Shown one piece after another: positions 17,085 through 27,133 of a stretch of 64,000 bases of DNA. The notes beneath the pieces are model-generated. The model was not told where the DNA came from and did no database searches. It was given only the letters and a program-made list of their open reading frames with translations. Source of the stretch: Rhizobium sp. (lineage in GTDB: Bacteria > Pseudomonadota > Alphaproteobacteria > Rhizobiales > Rhizobiaceae); the NCBI GenBank assembly GCA_019739215.1, contig JAHHDR010000023.1, positions 186,001-250,000 on the forward strand, written 5' to 3'. Each line of letters opens with the position of its first letter. Within the stretch, counting starts at the first letter, position 1. The position numbers and the translations under genes were made by a program.

Positions 17085-17102
17085 GCCCGCCGCGAGGCGG
17101 GC
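17085..17102 (+). repeat. GC-rich hairpin between flgL and flaF
   Basis: GCCCGCC and GGCGGGC flank a GCGA loop. No T run follows, so it is more likely a transcript-processing or partial attenuation site than a full terminator. Confidence 0.4.
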
Positions 17103-17176
17103 AGTGAATGAATGAGCGTAAGCCTGGCTTCAGGCAAGAGGTTTACGTTTCGAAGCATGACGGAGTGAGGGGCTGA

Positions 17177-17524
17177 ATGTACCAGTTTTCCTATGCAGAG
17201 ATCATGGCGGATGACGTCGCCGACTCCAAGGGCCGCGAAAGGCAGGTCCTGGACAAGGCCATCTCCATGCTGCAAGCGGCCATGAGATCGGGACGCGAGT
17301 CCCGGGAGGCCGTCGAGGCACTTTTCTTCACACGCCGGGTCTGGATCGCCTTCATCGACGATCTGCGCAGCCCGGAGAATCAGCTGCCCCTCAATCTCAG
17401 GGCAGATCTCATCTCGATCGGCATATGGGTACTCAAGGAAGCGGAAAGGATTCGCATGCGCCAGTCCGACAATTTCCAGGGTATCGCCGACGTAATCACC
17501 ATCATCAGGGATGGATTGAAATGA
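17177..17524 (+). CDS. flaF: FlaF, flagellin synthesis regulator
   Basis: A 115-residue alphaproteobacterial protein with the typical start MYQFSYAEI and the conserved core [22 protein letters not shown]. In Caulobacter, FlaF is required for flagellin synthesis and secretion, and acts opposite to FlbT. It overlaps flbT by four bases (ATGA), so the pair is translated together. Confidence 0.9.
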   Translation: MYQFSYAEIMADDVADSKGRERQVLDKAISMLQAAMRSGRESREAVEALFFTRRVWIAFIDDLRSPENQLPLNLRADLISIGIWVLKEAERIRMRQSDNFQGIADVITIIRDGLK

Positions 17525-17970
17525 AAAGCACCTTGCGTATCTCGCTGAAGTCGGGCGAGCGTATCTTCATCAACGGCGCCGTCCTCAGGGTGGATCGCAA
17601 GGTCGCGATCGAATTCCTCAATGACGTGACCTTCCTTCTGGAGAACCATGTGCTGCAGCCGGAGGGGGCGACCACGCCACTCAGGCAGCTCTATTTCATC
17701 ATCCAGATGATGCTCATCAACCCCGAGGGCGCCAGCCAGTCGATGGTGATGTTCAAGAAGTCGATCACCATGCTGCTGGCAACGTTCCACAACGACGAGA
17801 TCCTCGCGGAACTCAAGCGCATCGATGCCGTGGTCACGTCCGGTCGGCCGTTCGACGCGCTCAAGGCGATCCGCGGTCTCTATTCGATCGAGGAGCAGAT
17901 CCTCAGCACGCAGGAAATCACGCCCGCGGTTCGCGAGCAGATCCGCAGGGAGATCGCACCGTGGCAGTAG
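17521..17970 (+). CDS. flbT: FlbT, post-transcriptional regulator of flagellin mRNA
   Basis: A 149-residue protein starting [21 protein letters not shown], typical of FlbT. In Caulobacter, FlbT acts on the 5' untranslated region of a flagellin transcript and affects its stability and translation; in Brucella it promotes flagellin production. The start at 17521 overlaps the flaF stop, and the 96-base longer frame is only flaF in another phase. The structured leaders of the four flagellins here are obvious candidate targets. Its last bases overlap the GTG start of flgD. Confidence 0.93.
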   Translation: MKSTLRISLKSGERIFINGAVLRVDRKVAIEFLNDVTFLLENHVLQPEGATTPLRQLYFIIQMMLINPEGASQSMVMFKKSITMLLATFHNDEILAELKRIDAVVTSGRPFDALKAIRGLYSIEEQILSTQEITPAVREQIRREIAPWQ

Positions 17971-18461
17971 ATCCAGTCGTTCTGCAGACAACACCGCCGG
18001 TTACGACCACCACGTCGGCCGCCGTGACGGACGCCAAGGACGCGACGCTGAACTATGACAGCTTCCTCAAGCTGCTCGTGGCGCAGATGAAGAACCAGGA
18101 CCCGACCGATCCGATCAATGCGTCGGACCAGATGGCGCAGTTGGCCTCGTTCTCGAATGTCGAGCAGGCGATCAAGACCAACAAGCACCTCGAGAGCCTG
18201 ATCCAGGAAACCTCGATGGCGCAGGCGACCAGCCTGATCGGCAAGTATATCTCCAGCGCCGACGGCGTCACCAAGGGCATCGTCCAGGCCGTCGAGATCA
18301 ACTCCGACGGGCTGACCGCGGTTCTTGAAAACGGCAAGGAAGTGCTGGTCGCGACCGGCATCACCATCGGACAGGTGTCGACGCCGGACCCCGACACTGA
18401 TACAGATACGGGAACCGACACGAATACGCCGGATGACGGCGAATCCGACAGCGACACCTGA
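17961..18461 (+). CDS. flgD: FlgD, hook cap / scaffolding protein
   Basis: A 166-residue protein needed to cap the growing hook. The N-terminal region contains the FlgD core [20 protein letters not shown] and [12 protein letters not shown]. It starts with GTG at 17961 inside the flbT stop. It is shorter than enterobacterial FlgD and lacks the C-terminal Fn3/Tudor part. Instead the last ~25 residues are almost only Asp, Thr, Ser, Gly and Pro, an odd acidic tail. Confidence 0.9.
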   Translation: MAVDPVVLQTTPPVTTTTSAAVTDAKDATLNYDSFLKLLVAQMKNQDPTDPINASDQMAQLASFSNVEQAIKTNKHLESLIQETSMAQATSLIGKYISSADGVTKGIVQAVEINSDGLTAVLENGKEVLVATGITIGQVSTPDPDTDTDTGTDTNTPDDGESDSDT

Positions 18462-18488
18462 TACCGGGTCGCTGCGCGAGGGCGCTCC

Positions 18489-18755
18489 ATGAATGAAGCC
18501 GATGCGCTCGATATCGTCCAGGCGGCGATCTGGACAGTGCTCGCCGCCTCCGGGCCGGCGGTTCTTTCCGCGATGGTCGTCGGCATTGTGGTCGCGTTGC
18601 TCCAGGCGCTAACCCAGGTCCAGGAAATCACCCTGACCTTCGTGCCTAAGATCCTGGCCGTGCTGGCTGCGGTCGCCTTCTCTGCGCCGTTCATCGGATC
18701 GCAGATATCGATCTTCACGACGATGATCTTCTCCCGGGTCCAGAGCGGCTTCTGA
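18489..18755 (+). CDS. fliQ: FliQ, flagellar type III export gate subunit
   Basis: An 88-residue protein with two membrane helices, starting MNEADALDIVQAAIW and containing the conserved GIVVALLQALTQVQEITLTF. It forms the export gate with FliP and FliR. The length is exactly that of the family. It lies 27 bases after flgD. Confidence 0.92.
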   Translation: MNEADALDIVQAAIWTVLAASGPAVLSAMVVGIVVALLQALTQVQEITLTFVPKILAVLAAVAFSAPFIGSQISIFTTMIFSRVQSGF

Positions 18756-18913
18756 GCGGCTTTCGCGCGCTTCGGGGGTCGTTGCCGACGCGCAGCCCAC
18801 GCCTATTCGGCGCGCACCGGGCTCGGCTGTGGCCATGCTGCACCCTTCGCGCAAGTTTCGCCCGCTATCGATGAGCCTAGCAGAAATCCGGCTCATGAAG
18901 AGGCGTGTGATAT

Positions 18914-21016
18914 ATGGCTGATGTACAGTCTCCGCTGACGTCGTTGACAGTCCCCAAGGTTGCGCCCAAGGGCCGGGACATCGGCTTCGCCATCGGCATC
19001 ATGATTATCCTGTCGGTCCTGTTCCTGCCGATCCCGGCGTTCATGATTGACATGGGGCTGGCGATATCGATCGCCATGTCAGTCCTGATCCTGATGGTTT
19101 CGCTCTGGATCCAGCGGCCGCTGGATTTCTCGTCCTTCCCGACGATCCTGCTGATCGCCACCATGATGCGCCTGTCGCTGAACATTGCGACGACACGGGT
19201 GATCCTCTCGCATGGCAACGAAGGCCATGATGCGGCGGGCCATGTGATCGCCGGGTTTGCGAGCCTCGTCATGTCGGGTGATTTCGTCATCGGCCTGATC
19301 GTCTTCCTCATCCTGATCGTGGTGAACTTCATCGTCATCACCAAGGGTGCGACGCGTATCGCCGAAGTCGGCGCGCGCTTCACCCTCGACGCCATCCCCG
19401 GCAAGCAGATGTCGATCGACGCCGACCTGTCGGCAGGCATGATCGACGAGCACGAGGCGCGCCGCCGGCGCAAGGAACTCGAGGACGAAAGCTCGTTCTT
19501 CGGTGCCATGGACGGTGCGTCGAAATTCGTTCGTGGCGACGCGGTCGCCGGCCTTCTGATCACCGCCATCAACGTCTTCGGCGGCATCATCATCGGCTAT
19601 TTCCGCCATGGCATGGAAATCGGCGAGGCGGCCGACGTCTTCGTTCGCCTGTCGGTCGGCGACGGCCTGGTCTCGCAGATTCCCGCTCTCATCATCTCCC
19701 TGGCTGCAGGCCTGCTCGTCTCGCGCGGCGGCCAGACGGGCACGACCGACAAGGCGGTCGTCGACCAGCTTGCAGGCTATCCCCGGGCGCTCGGCATGTC
19801 GGCGGGCCTCGTCACCTTCCTTGCGATCATGCCCGGCCTGCCTTTCCTGCCGTTCGCCGCCCTGGGCGGGGTCCTGGCGTTTGCCGCCTGGGTCATTCCC
19901 CGCCGTCGAGCCGAAGAAGTGCGCGTCGAGCAGCAGGCCGAGGACCAGCGCAAGGCGGCCGACATCAAGCCGGACGACAAGGACTCGGTCAAGCAGGCGC
20001 TGAAGACGCCGGAAATCGAGCTCCTGCTCGGCAAGCAGGTCTCCACGCGCCTGCTCGGAGCCCACCAGGAACTCGCCTTCCGTGTCGGCAAGATGCGCAA
20101 GAAGTTCGCCACGCAATATGGTTTCGTCGTTCCGGAAATCCGGGTATCCGACGACATCTCCATCCCCGACAAGTCCTACCAGATCCGCATCCACGGCACG
20201 ACGGTGGCTTCGAACACGCTGCGCGTCGGCGAAGTGCTGGTCATCACCGGCGGCGGACGCAAGCCGTCGGCGCCGGGAGACGATGTGCGCGAGCCCGCTT
20301 TCGGCATGCCGGCGGTCTCGGTCATCGAAACCTTCACCGAAGATCTCAAGCGCGAAGGATTCCATCCGATCGACAACGTCTCCGTCGTGCTGACGCATCT
20401 CTCGGAAGTCATCCGCAACAACCTGCCGCAGCTTCTGTCCTACAAGGACGTCAAGATCCTGATCGACCGGCTCGATCCGGAATACAAGAAACTGGCCGAC
20501 GAGATCTGCACCACCCACATGTCCTATTCGGGCCTGCAGGCGGTGCTGAAGCTCCTGCTGGCCGAGCGCGTGTCGATCCGCAACCTTCACCTCATCCTCG
20601 AAGCCGTGGCTGAACTCGCACCTCATGTCCGCAAGACCGAGCAGATCGTCGAGCATGTCCGCGTGCGCATGGCCCAGCAGATATGCGGCGACCTGTCGGA
20701 CAATGGAGCCCTTCGTGTTCTGCGCCTTGGCAACAAGTGGGACATGGTGTTCCACCAGGCGATCAAGCGTGACACCAAGGGCGAGATCATCGAATTCGAC
20801 ATCGATCCGCGCCATCTCGAAGAATTTTCCGAGCAGGCCACGAAGGTGGTGCGCGAATATCTCGATCGCGGTCTGCCTTTCGTCCTCGTCACCTCCCCGG
20901 AAACGCGGTCCTATGTGCGGATGATCGTCGAGCGCCTCTTTGCGACCCTGCCTGTCCTCTCTCATGTCGAACTGGCAAAGGGCATCGAGATCAAGATCCT
21001 CGGCACCATTTCATGA
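18914..21016 (+). CDS. flhA: FlhA, flagellar export gate and substrate-sorting protein
   Basis: A 700-residue membrane protein. The N-terminal half (about residues 17-320) has multiple membrane helices with the conserved loop [19 protein letters not shown] and [10 protein letters not shown]. The C-terminal half is the cytosolic ring that binds chaperone-substrate complexes. FlhA uses the proton motive force to drive export. The start at 18914 follows GAGGCG. The stop overlaps the fliR start by four bases. Typical length, intact. Confidence 0.95.
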   Translation: MADVQSPLTSLTVPKVAPKGRDIGFAIGIMIILSVLFLPIPAFMIDMGLAISIAMSVLILMVSLWIQRPLDFSSFPTILLIATMMRLSLNIATTRVILSHGNEGHDAAGHVIAGFASLVMSGDFVIGLIVFLILIVVNFIVITKGATRIAEVGARFTLDAIPGKQMSIDADLSAGMIDEHEARRRRKELEDESSFFGAMDGASKFVRGDAVAGLLITAINVFGGIIIGYFRHGMEIGEAADVFVRLSVGDGLVSQIPALIISLAAGLLVSRGGQTGTTDKAVVDQLAGYPRALGMSAGLVTFLAIMPGLPFLPFAALGGVLAFAAWVIPRRRAEEVRVEQQAEDQRKAADIKPDDKDSVKQALKTPEIELLLGKQVSTRLLGAHQELAFRVGKMRKKFATQYGFVVPEIRVSDDISIPDKSYQIRIHGTTVASNTLRVGEVLVITGGGRKPSAPGDDVREPAFGMPAVSVIETFTEDLKREGFHPIDNVSVVLTHLSEVIRNNLPQLLSYKDVKILIDRLDPEYKKLADEICTTHMSYSGLQAVLKLLLAERVSIRNLHLILEAVAELAPHVRKTEQIVEHVRVRMAQQICGDLSDNGALRVLRLGNKWDMVFHQAIKRDTKGEIIEFDIDPRHLEEFSEQATKVVREYLDRGLPFVLVTSPETRSYVRMIVERLFATLPVLSHVELAKGIEIKILGTIS

Positions 21017-21759
21017 TCGAGGATCCGGAAGGCGTGGTTCTGGCCCTGTTCGCGGCGTTCTGCCGGATCGGTGGCTGCATCCTCGTTCTACCCGGCTTCT
21101 CGACCGCCCGTATCCCCACGACGATACGCGTCCTGCTGGCCCTGACGGTGACGATCGCGCTGCTGCCTGTCATGTGGGATCAGATCTATCCGCGGATCCG
21201 CGGCACGGCGCCGGACTACCTGCTCCTCTGCCTGTTCGAGACGCTGATCGGCGTGGTGCTGGGCATGATCGCCCGCTTCTACGCGCTCGGGCTGCAGTTT
21301 CTCGGCACCGTCGTCACCATGATGATCGGTCTCAACACCCCTCCGGCCGGCGATGTCCTCGAAGACTCGGCCGAAGGCCAGCTCACCAACATCCTGACCT
21401 TTGCGGGCCTGATGGTGCTGTTCATGCTCGACTTTCATCATCAGGTTTTCATCGCCATCGCCGACACCTACCGCACGCTGCCACCCGGCACGGCCTTCGA
21501 TGCGCAGAAGGCACTGGTCTCGCTGACGGATACGCTGTCGGCCACCTTCTACGTGATGCTTCGCCTGGCGAGCCCTTTCATCCTTTTCAACGTGCTGTTC
21601 AACCTGGCCATCGGCTTCATCAACAAGCTCGCGCCGATCGTCCCGGTCTACTTCATATCCGCGCCCTACATGGTCATGGGCGGGATGATCCTCTTTTACC
21701 TCGGTGTCGCGGCCATGCTGTCGCTCTATGCCGACGCCTTCGGGCCGATTTTCAGGTGA
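21013..21759 (+). CDS. fliR: FliR, flagellar type III export gate subunit
   Basis: A 248-residue protein with about six membrane helices and the conserved stretch FLLDFHHQ-like [14 protein letters not shown]. It completes the FliP-FliQ-FliR gate. It is coupled to flhA by an ATGA overlap and is followed three bases later by the FliJ-like gene. Normal length. Confidence 0.92.
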   Translation: MIEDPEGVVLALFAAFCRIGGCILVLPGFSTARIPTTIRVLLALTVTIALLPVMWDQIYPRIRGTAPDYLLLCLFETLIGVVLGMIARFYALGLQFLGTVVTMMIGLNTPPAGDVLEDSAEGQLTNILTFAGLMVLFMLDFHHQVFIAIADTYRTLPPGTAFDAQKALVSLTDTLSATFYVMLRLASPFILFNVLFNLAIGFINKLAPIVPVYFISAPYMVMGGMILFYLGVAAMLSLYADAFGPIFR

Positions 21760-21762
21760 GAC

Positions 21763-22167
21763 ATGGCTGACCAGTCGAGATCCGCAAAGCTTGGGCGCCT
21801 GGTCAAGGTCCAGCGCCATCTGGAACACATGGCCGAGAATGAACTGGCGGCCACCAGCCGTGCCCGCGCGGAAATCGCCGATGATCTCGATGCGGTCGTA
21901 GAGGCGATCGGATCGGTCGACTCCATTCACCAGCGCTTCGCCAGCATCTATTCCGGCCAGATCAGCCGGCTTACGGCCAAGGACCAGCATCTGCACACTG
22001 TCCAGCAGGTTCAGGAGCAGAAGATCCTGCGCGAGAAGGCCAAGGCCGACCGCCTGGCCGAGCGCGCGGTCAGCGCGCGCGAGGAAGAAGACAACGAAGC
22101 GCAGGAGCGCGCCATCCAGGAATTGCTGGACATCCATTTCGTACTTCAGGGCAGGTCGGAAACCTGA
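21763..22167 (+). CDS. Small coiled-coil flagellar protein, FliJ-like candidate
   Basis: A 134-residue, almost entirely helical and highly charged protein with no membrane segment. The length and two long amphipathic helices (about residues 5-60 and 70-130) resemble FliJ, the central stalk of the export ATPase, which is otherwise not named in this cluster. The gene starts three bases after fliR with a GGTGAG ribosome-binding site. Sequence identity to FliJ is not evident by eye, so this is inference from size, fold type and context. Confidence 0.55.
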   Translation: MADQSRSAKLGRLVKVQRHLEHMAENELAATSRARAEIADDLDAVVEAIGSVDSIHQRFASIYSGQISRLTAKDQHLHTVQQVQEQKILREKAKADRLAERAVSAREEEDNEAQERAIQELLDIHFVLQGRSET

Positions 22168-22264
22168 TTGTCTTCATATGCTTGCCGTCCGTAAGCCACG
22201 GTCAAGCTAAAGTGTTGAGGATAGCCCCGACAAGAGTCTCCCCACAGCCAGGTCGAACCTATAG

Positions 22265-22825
22265 ATGGCAATTTCACCTCCCAGCGATATCGTTCTCGAC
22301 GTGCTCAACAACGCCGATCCGTCCCGGCTCGAGGTGGCGCAGGCGCAGCTGAAGGCCGGCCAGGCGACGGCCGAGGCAAGGCGTCTCGCAAGCACGGACG
22401 CGTCCTTCGATGCGGCGCTGAGGAAGGATCCCGTGTCCAACACCCACAAGCTCAAGCATCGGCTTGATGGCATCGAGAAGAAGGAAGTCCCCGAGACCTA
22501 CCGGAAGTTCGAGGCCATGGTGCTGCAGAACTTCATCAAGACCATGTTGCCGGACAGCGACGAGGTCTATGGCAAAGGCGCTTCCGGCGAGATCTGGAAG
22601 GGCATGATGGCCGAGAAGATCGCCGAGGAGATCGCCAAGGAAGGCGGCATCGGCATCGCTGACAAACTGCTCGACCACGGCGCCACCAGCCTGAAGGACA
22701 AGGCGGCAAAGGCTGATGCAAACCGTGCCGACCGCATGCACATGGCGACGCAGATCATCGACGAGAAACAACTCGAAGCACTCGACAAGCTCCTGCCGGG
22801 CTACTCGCCCGATGAAAAGAGCTAA
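22265..22825 (+). CDS. Rod-binding FlgJ-type protein without muramidase domain
   Basis: A 186-residue protein. Residues ~75-135 hold the rod-binding domain of FlgJ: YRKFEAMVLQNFIKTMLP, GKGASGEIWKGMMAEKIA and GGIGIADKLL. The C-terminal glucosaminidase domain of enterobacterial FlgJ is absent, as usual in alphaproteobacteria. The enzyme role is probably taken by the transglycosylase at 11371. It is thought to cap or scaffold the rod. Confidence 0.83.
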   Translation: MAISPPSDIVLDVLNNADPSRLEVAQAQLKAGQATAEARRLASTDASFDAALRKDPVSNTHKLKHRLDGIEKKEVPETYRKFEAMVLQNFIKTMLPDSDEVYGKGASGEIWKGMMAEKIAEEIAKEGGIGIADKLLDHGATSLKDKAAKADANRADRMHMATQIIDEKQLEALDKLLPGYSPDEKS

Positions 22826-22871
22826 CGCCGGCTGACCGGCACGACCAACAATTCCTTACGGGGACGCGAAA

Positions 22872-23252
22872 ATGACCATGGCCGCACTTGACGAACCACT
22901 GAAAGACATCCGCCTCCGCACCGTGCTCGGTCGGCTGGAAATGATCATCGACAACGAGAACGATCGGATCGGTTCCGACATGAAGTTCGACATCAAGGCG
23001 TCGAACGTCCACAAGAGCCGCTGCCTCTACGAATTGACCATTCTGTGCAAGGACGTTGGCCCGGGGGACTTTCCGCAGGGTTTCGCCACGCAGATGAAAT
23101 CGATGCGCCAGAAGCTCCATGTCAACGCCCGCAAGCTCGAGGCGCACATGAACGCCATGCGGACGGTGGCGGACATCCTGCGCAGCGCGGTGCAGGAGAA
23201 TGAGGCCGACGGCACCTATACCCAGGAACAATTCCGCCACGGCGAATTCTGA
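22872..23252 (+). CDS. FlgN-like putative flagellar chaperone
   Basis: A 126-residue helical protein. Its size, amphipathic helices and place among flagellar genes fit an FlgN/FliT-type export chaperone, which would escort the junction proteins FlgK and FlgL. There is no diagnostic motif. The ATG at 22872 follows CGGGGAC. The FlgN role is inference. Confidence 0.5.
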   Translation: MTMAALDEPLKDIRLRTVLGRLEMIIDNENDRIGSDMKFDIKASNVHKSRCLYELTILCKDVGPGDFPQGFATQMKSMRQKLHVNARKLEAHMNAMRTVADILRSAVQENEADGTYTQEQFRHGEF

Positions 23253-23272
23253 GCGACGGGACCGTACAGCCG

Positions 23273-23833
23273 ATGTTCAAGCTGATCATCACGGGTATCT
23301 GGGTTGCGGCTGTCACGCTTGGCTCGGTCTATTTTTCCATACAGATGTCCAAGGCGCCCGATCCTGGCGCCGAGGAGGCCGCGAAGAAGGCTGTCCAGGA
23401 ATTGGTGCGTGGCGAGACCATCACCTACCCCGTGATCGCGCAGGGCCGCGTGCAGGGCTATTTCCTTGCCAAGGCATCCTTCGTGACAGACAAGACGAAG
23501 CTCGCCGAAATCAAGCTCCCGATACCCGAACTGCTCACCGATGAACTCTATACAGAGCTCGTCGGCGACAAGGTCATTCGCGTCGGCGAGAACCGCAACT
23601 TCGACCTGAAAGCCTTCAAGGCCCGGATCAAGGAATCGCTCAACCGCAAGCTGGGCACCGAGGTCGTGCTCGATGTGATCGTCGAGCAGATCGACTACCT
23701 CACGAAGGAAGAGTTGCAGAGCAACCTGTCCAAGCCCGGGTCCTCGGTGTCCCGCGGCGAGCGCGTGGCCGAAGAAGCGCTGCCGGAAGACATCCCCGTC
23801 GCCGACAAGAAGGAAAACAGCGCGGGCCATTGA
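23273..23833 (+). CDS. Membrane-anchored flagellar-cluster protein of unknown function
   Basis: A 186-residue protein with one N-terminal membrane helix (about residues 3-25) and an extracytoplasmic domain. A short Ala/Glu/Lys linker leads to strands (VQGYFLAKASFV) and a helix-strand end (ARIKESLNRKLGTEVVLDVIVEQIDYL). This layout is like FliL, though the sequence is distant. It is the last gene of the flagellar run, 20 bases after the FlgN-like gene. Function unknown; a stator- or motor-associated role is a guess. Confidence 0.55.
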   Translation: MFKLIITGIWVAAVTLGSVYFSIQMSKAPDPGAEEAAKKAVQELVRGETITYPVIAQGRVQGYFLAKASFVTDKTKLAEIKLPIPELLTDELYTELVGDKVIRVGENRNFDLKAFKARIKESLNRKLGTEVVLDVIVEQIDYLTKEELQSNLSKPGSSVSRGERVAEEALPEDIPVADKKENSAGH

Positions 23834-24266
23834 GGCACGCGTTAACGGTTTCCTGCCGTTGCGACACATGCCGGCGCAGGGCGCAGTACCGATGTCGCGA
23901 TCCTGAACGCTTCTTCCAATCTGAATTCCCGATTCCGTACAAAATTGCCGTGCCGGATCGGGACGCAGACCGTCCGAGACGCCATACCCGTCGGCGACAG
24001 GGTGCCGTCTGCACGATTTCCCCGACCGGGGATTGCGCCCAACATCATGATTTTCAACCGCTTTTTCCGAGAGGGTTAACAAGTTCCAAACGGCTGAAAA
24101 CCGTTTTGAATGAATGATTTAAGCGGCATTTCAAGCGCTCTTGCTATCAATTCTGCAAGGGCGCTGGATCCATACATCATGAACTCTGCCGGTTCACTGG
24201 CACGACTATTGCTGTTCATCCGACGTCGAACGGGCCGCAGAGCCCGGCTCAGGACGGGAGACAGGA
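23834..24266. other. 433-base region between the flagellar cluster and the glycosyltransferase gene
   Basis: No convincing gene. Small open frames here have no ribosome-binding site and Arg/Cys-rich translations. I see a short hairpin TCCCC/GGGGA near 24020-24034 and an AAACGG/CCGTTT stem at 24088-24107, which may be a weak terminator. An AT-richer stretch near 24075-24130 may carry the promoter of the next gene. Confidence 0.5.
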
Positions 24267-25088
24267 ATGAACGTCGTTTCCAACATGGCCGTTTACAGTT
24301 CGCGGCGACAGATCTTCGGTCTGCAGGTGTGCGACCTGGACTGGTCCGACGCGTTCGCCTTTGTCAGCGCGCTTGCCGATGTCCCGATCGGTCAGACGGC
24401 GATCTCGTTCCTCAATGCGCACAATGCCAACCTGATGCTGAAGGATGCGGCCTATCGCGAGGTGCTCAACCGCCATCTCGTGCTTCCTGACGGTATCGGT
24501 GTCGATATCGCTTCGCTCGCCATGCATGGCCGTACCTTCCCCGCCAACCTGAACGGGACGGATTTCGTACCGGCACTGCTGACATTCATGACGACGCCGA
24601 AGAAGATCGGCCTGGTCGGCGCGCGTGCGGACATCCTCGAGCGCGCCCGTGAAGGCTTCGCCCAGCATGCGCCCTGGCATGAATTCGTTGCGATTCACGA
24701 CGGTTTCTTTACCGACGCGGAATCCGGCGCCGTGGTTGCCGAGATCGCGGCCCACAAGATCGATATCCTGCTCATCGCCATGGGCACGCCGAAGCAGGAA
24801 ATGTGGATCGATCGCCATATCCGGCCCGAACATGCGCGATTGGTGTTCGGCGTCGGCGCCCTGTTCGATTTCATGGCGGGAGAGGTCAGCCGGGCTTCGC
24901 CCAAGCTGCGCACGCTCCGGGTCGAGTGGCTGCACCGTTTTCGTCTCGAGCCGCGCCGGCTGTGGCGGCGCTATTTCGTGGGCGGACCGGTCTTCCTCGC
25001 GCGTCTGTTCGGATATCTCCTGGGGGAGAAGCTCTCGGGCCTTCGGCGTACGCTGCGCAATCGAGCGACAGCATCCTCGGAAAGCTGA
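24267..25088 (+). CDS. WecG/TagA/CpsF family glycosyltransferase
   Basis: A 273-residue GT26-type enzyme that transfers a sugar (often N-acetylmannosaminuronate or a related residue) to a lipid-linked intermediate at the inner membrane. Family hallmarks are FLNAHNANLMLKDAAYREVL, LPDGIGVDIASL, the LVGAR segment and MGTPKQEMWI. The C-terminal basic and aromatic part (RVEWLHRFRLEPRRLWRRY) is the usual membrane-association end. No polysaccharide cluster is near; it follows the flagellar genes, so its glycan is unknown. Start preceded by GGGAGACAGGA. Confidence 0.88.
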   Translation: MNVVSNMAVYSSRRQIFGLQVCDLDWSDAFAFVSALADVPIGQTAISFLNAHNANLMLKDAAYREVLNRHLVLPDGIGVDIASLAMHGRTFPANLNGTDFVPALLTFMTTPKKIGLVGARADILERAREGFAQHAPWHEFVAIHDGFFTDAESGAVVAEIAAHKIDILLIAMGTPKQEMWIDRHIRPEHARLVFGVGALFDFMAGEVSRASPKLRTLRVEWLHRFRLEPRRLWRRYFVGGPVFLARLFGYLLGEKLSGLRRTLRNRATASSES

Positions 25089-25216
25089 CGGCACAGCGCC
25101 TCGTTAACCTTTTGTTAGCCATGATCCGAATAGTCTGGAAATGCTGGCATTGTTCGCCGGCACCCTGTTCGCACGGCTGCGTATCTGGCCACCATTCACC
25201 CTGAGACCGGTTTGCC

Positions 25217-25960
25217 ATGAACAGCCGCCCACTTCTCGACTATTTCGACCAGACTGATGACGACGCGCCGGCGCCTTCACCGGCAGGCTATGGCGCCCGT
25301 CCGGCCATCACGCTCGAGGAGAGGCTGAAGTCGCTCGAGGCCCGCCTGCGCGGTGCCGAGCCCGGGGCGCCCACAGCTAGGCAGGATCTCACGCTGTCCG
25401 CGCAGGTTGAGGCGATCCTCCGGCGGCGGATCCCCCCTGCCGCTGATCCCGTCGCACATCCGGCACCGTCCGCTCGCCATGCGGAGCAAGTGCTGCGCTC
25501 CGAGATCGCACGTGCACCGTCCCGCGTCGTTGTCGAACCGCCACCGACATTTCCCGTCGCCGATCAATCGATGTCGAACGATGCCGAGTTCCTGAAATTC
25601 AGCGAGGCAGTCTATCTGATCGGGCAGGCGGCCCGCCGCTTCATCGAACAGCCCGTGCCTCCATCTGCGCCGGTGGAACCGGCGCCGCAGCCAGTGCCGT
25701 CGACTGGCGAGATCGAAGCCCTCTCCGCCGTGCTCAGGGAAACGGTCTCCGCGTTTCGCTCGGTCGTCGACGATCTCTCGGTGTCCGCCGCAGAGATCCG
25801 CCATTTCGCGACACGGGACGATCGACCGCGGCCTTCCGTCCCGTCTCCGGAACGGTACTCGCAGGACGAAGCCGAGATCGCCGGATTGCAGGACGGCATA
25901 GCCGACCTTCAGACGCGGCTTGATGTCCTTCTCAAAAGCCGTCGCCACAACCGGTATTGA
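25217..25960 (+). CDS. Hypothetical protein with N- and C-terminal coiled coils
   Basis: A 247-residue protein I do not recognise. It starts MNSRPLLDYFDQ and has a short helix EERLKSLEARLRG, a Pro/Ala-rich middle and a C-terminal helix AEIAGLQDGIADLQTRLDVL. There is no signal peptide or membrane segment. Codon use looks like its neighbours. It stands alone between the glycosyltransferase and folD. Confidence 0.6.
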   Translation: MNSRPLLDYFDQTDDDAPAPSPAGYGARPAITLEERLKSLEARLRGAEPGAPTARQDLTLSAQVEAILRRRIPPAADPVAHPAPSARHAEQVLRSEIARAPSRVVVEPPPTFPVADQSMSNDAEFLKFSEAVYLIGQAARRFIEQPVPPSAPVEPAPQPVPSTGEIEALSAVLRETVSAFRSVVDDLSVSAAEIRHFATRDDRPRPSVPSPERYSQDEAEIAGLQDGIADLQTRLDVLLKSRRHNRY

Positions 25961-26079
25961 TATTTTCTCCCCCTCTCGATAGTGAAAGTGCGCCGCGCGG
26001 GGGCGCGAAATGACGGCTGCGACCTGTGGCCCGCCATTAGGATCGCGGCAATCTAAATCGATTGGGTGAGGAGTTTACT

Positions 26080-26979
26080 TTGGCCACCATCATCAACGGC
26101 AAGGATGTTGCCGCATCCGTGATTGCGCAGATCAAGTCCGCAACGGCCGACCTGCAGGCCGCCTCGGCGGTACAGCCCGGCCTTGCCGTCATTCTCGTGG
26201 GTGCCGATCCCGCCAGCCAGGCCTATGTCGGTTCCAAGTCGAAAATGGCCAAGGAATGCGGCTTCAAGTCGGTCCAGCATTCGTTGCCGGAAGACACGAG
26301 GCAGGACGACCTGATGGCGCTGGTGGCCGAACTCAATGCCGATCCCACCATCCACGGCATCCTCGTCCAGCTTCCGCTGCCCAAGCATCTCGATTCCGAA
26401 AAGGTGATCCAGTCGATCCTTCCGGAGAAGGACGTTGACGGACTGCATGTCGTCAATGCGGGCAAGCTCGCCACCGGCGACAGCGCCACCGGCCTGATCT
26501 CCTGCACGCCCGCCGGCGCGCTGATCCTCGTCCGCCAGATCCGCGGCGACGACCTCTCCGGCCTCAACGCCGTCGTCATCGGCCGTTCCAACCTGTTCGG
26601 CAAGCCGATGGGCCAGCTGCTTCTGTCCAAGAATGCCACGGTCACCATGGCCCATTCCCGCTCCAGGGACCTGCCGGGAATCTGCGCCACGGCCGACATC
26701 CTCGTCGCCGCCGTCGGCCGGCCGGAAATGGTCAAGGCCGACTGGGTCAAGCCCGGCGCCACCGTCATTGATGTCGGCATCAACCGCGTTCCGGCGCCCG
26801 AGAAGGGCGAAGGCAAGTCCAAGCTGGTGGGCGATTGCGACTATGCGTCCTGCGAGCCGGTCGCCGGCGCCATCACCCCCGTCCCTGGCGGCGTCGGACC
26901 GATGACGATCGCCATGCTGATGGCCAACACCGTGATCGCGGCCTATCGTAAGGCAGGAAAGCGGGCGCCGAATTTCTGA
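26080..26979 (+). CDS. folD: FolD, methylenetetrahydrofolate dehydrogenase / cyclohydrolase
   Basis: A 299-residue bifunctional enzyme interconverting 5,10-methylene-, methenyl- and 10-formyl-tetrahydrofolate, feeding purine and formyl-Met synthesis. Motifs: [13 protein letters not shown] with the catalytic Lys, [12 protein letters not shown], the NADP loop [10 protein letters not shown] and [10 protein letters not shown]. The start is a TTG at 26080, seven bases after GAGGAG, which gives the standard length; an earlier TTG at 26062 has no such site. Confidence 0.95.
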   Translation: MATIINGKDVAASVIAQIKSATADLQAASAVQPGLAVILVGADPASQAYVGSKSKMAKECGFKSVQHSLPEDTRQDDLMALVAELNADPTIHGILVQLPLPKHLDSEKVIQSILPEKDVDGLHVVNAGKLATGDSATGLISCTPAGALILVRQIRGDDLSGLNAVVIGRSNLFGKPMGQLLLSKNATVTMAHSRSRDLPGICATADILVAAVGRPEMVKADWVKPGATVIDVGINRVPAPEKGEGKSKLVGDCDYASCEPVAGAITPVPGGVGPMTIAMLMANTVIAAYRKAGKRAPNF

Positions 26980-27133
26980 GCCCGCCTGCGTTTGAAGACC
27001 AGATCCTTTGAAATATATGACGTCGGGCCGCTTTGCAGTCCGGCGTTTTCTATCGCAAGATGCGCCGCAATCCTTTGATCGTCAGCATCGACCCCTACGC
27101 TCAAATGGGCCATGGCCGGTAGCCGCGACGCTC

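Noticed and set aside
19079..20965. A 628-codon - strand frame opposite flhA
   Set aside because: flhA is unmistakable on the + strand; the opposite frame is rich in His, Asp and Arg with no recognisable motifs.
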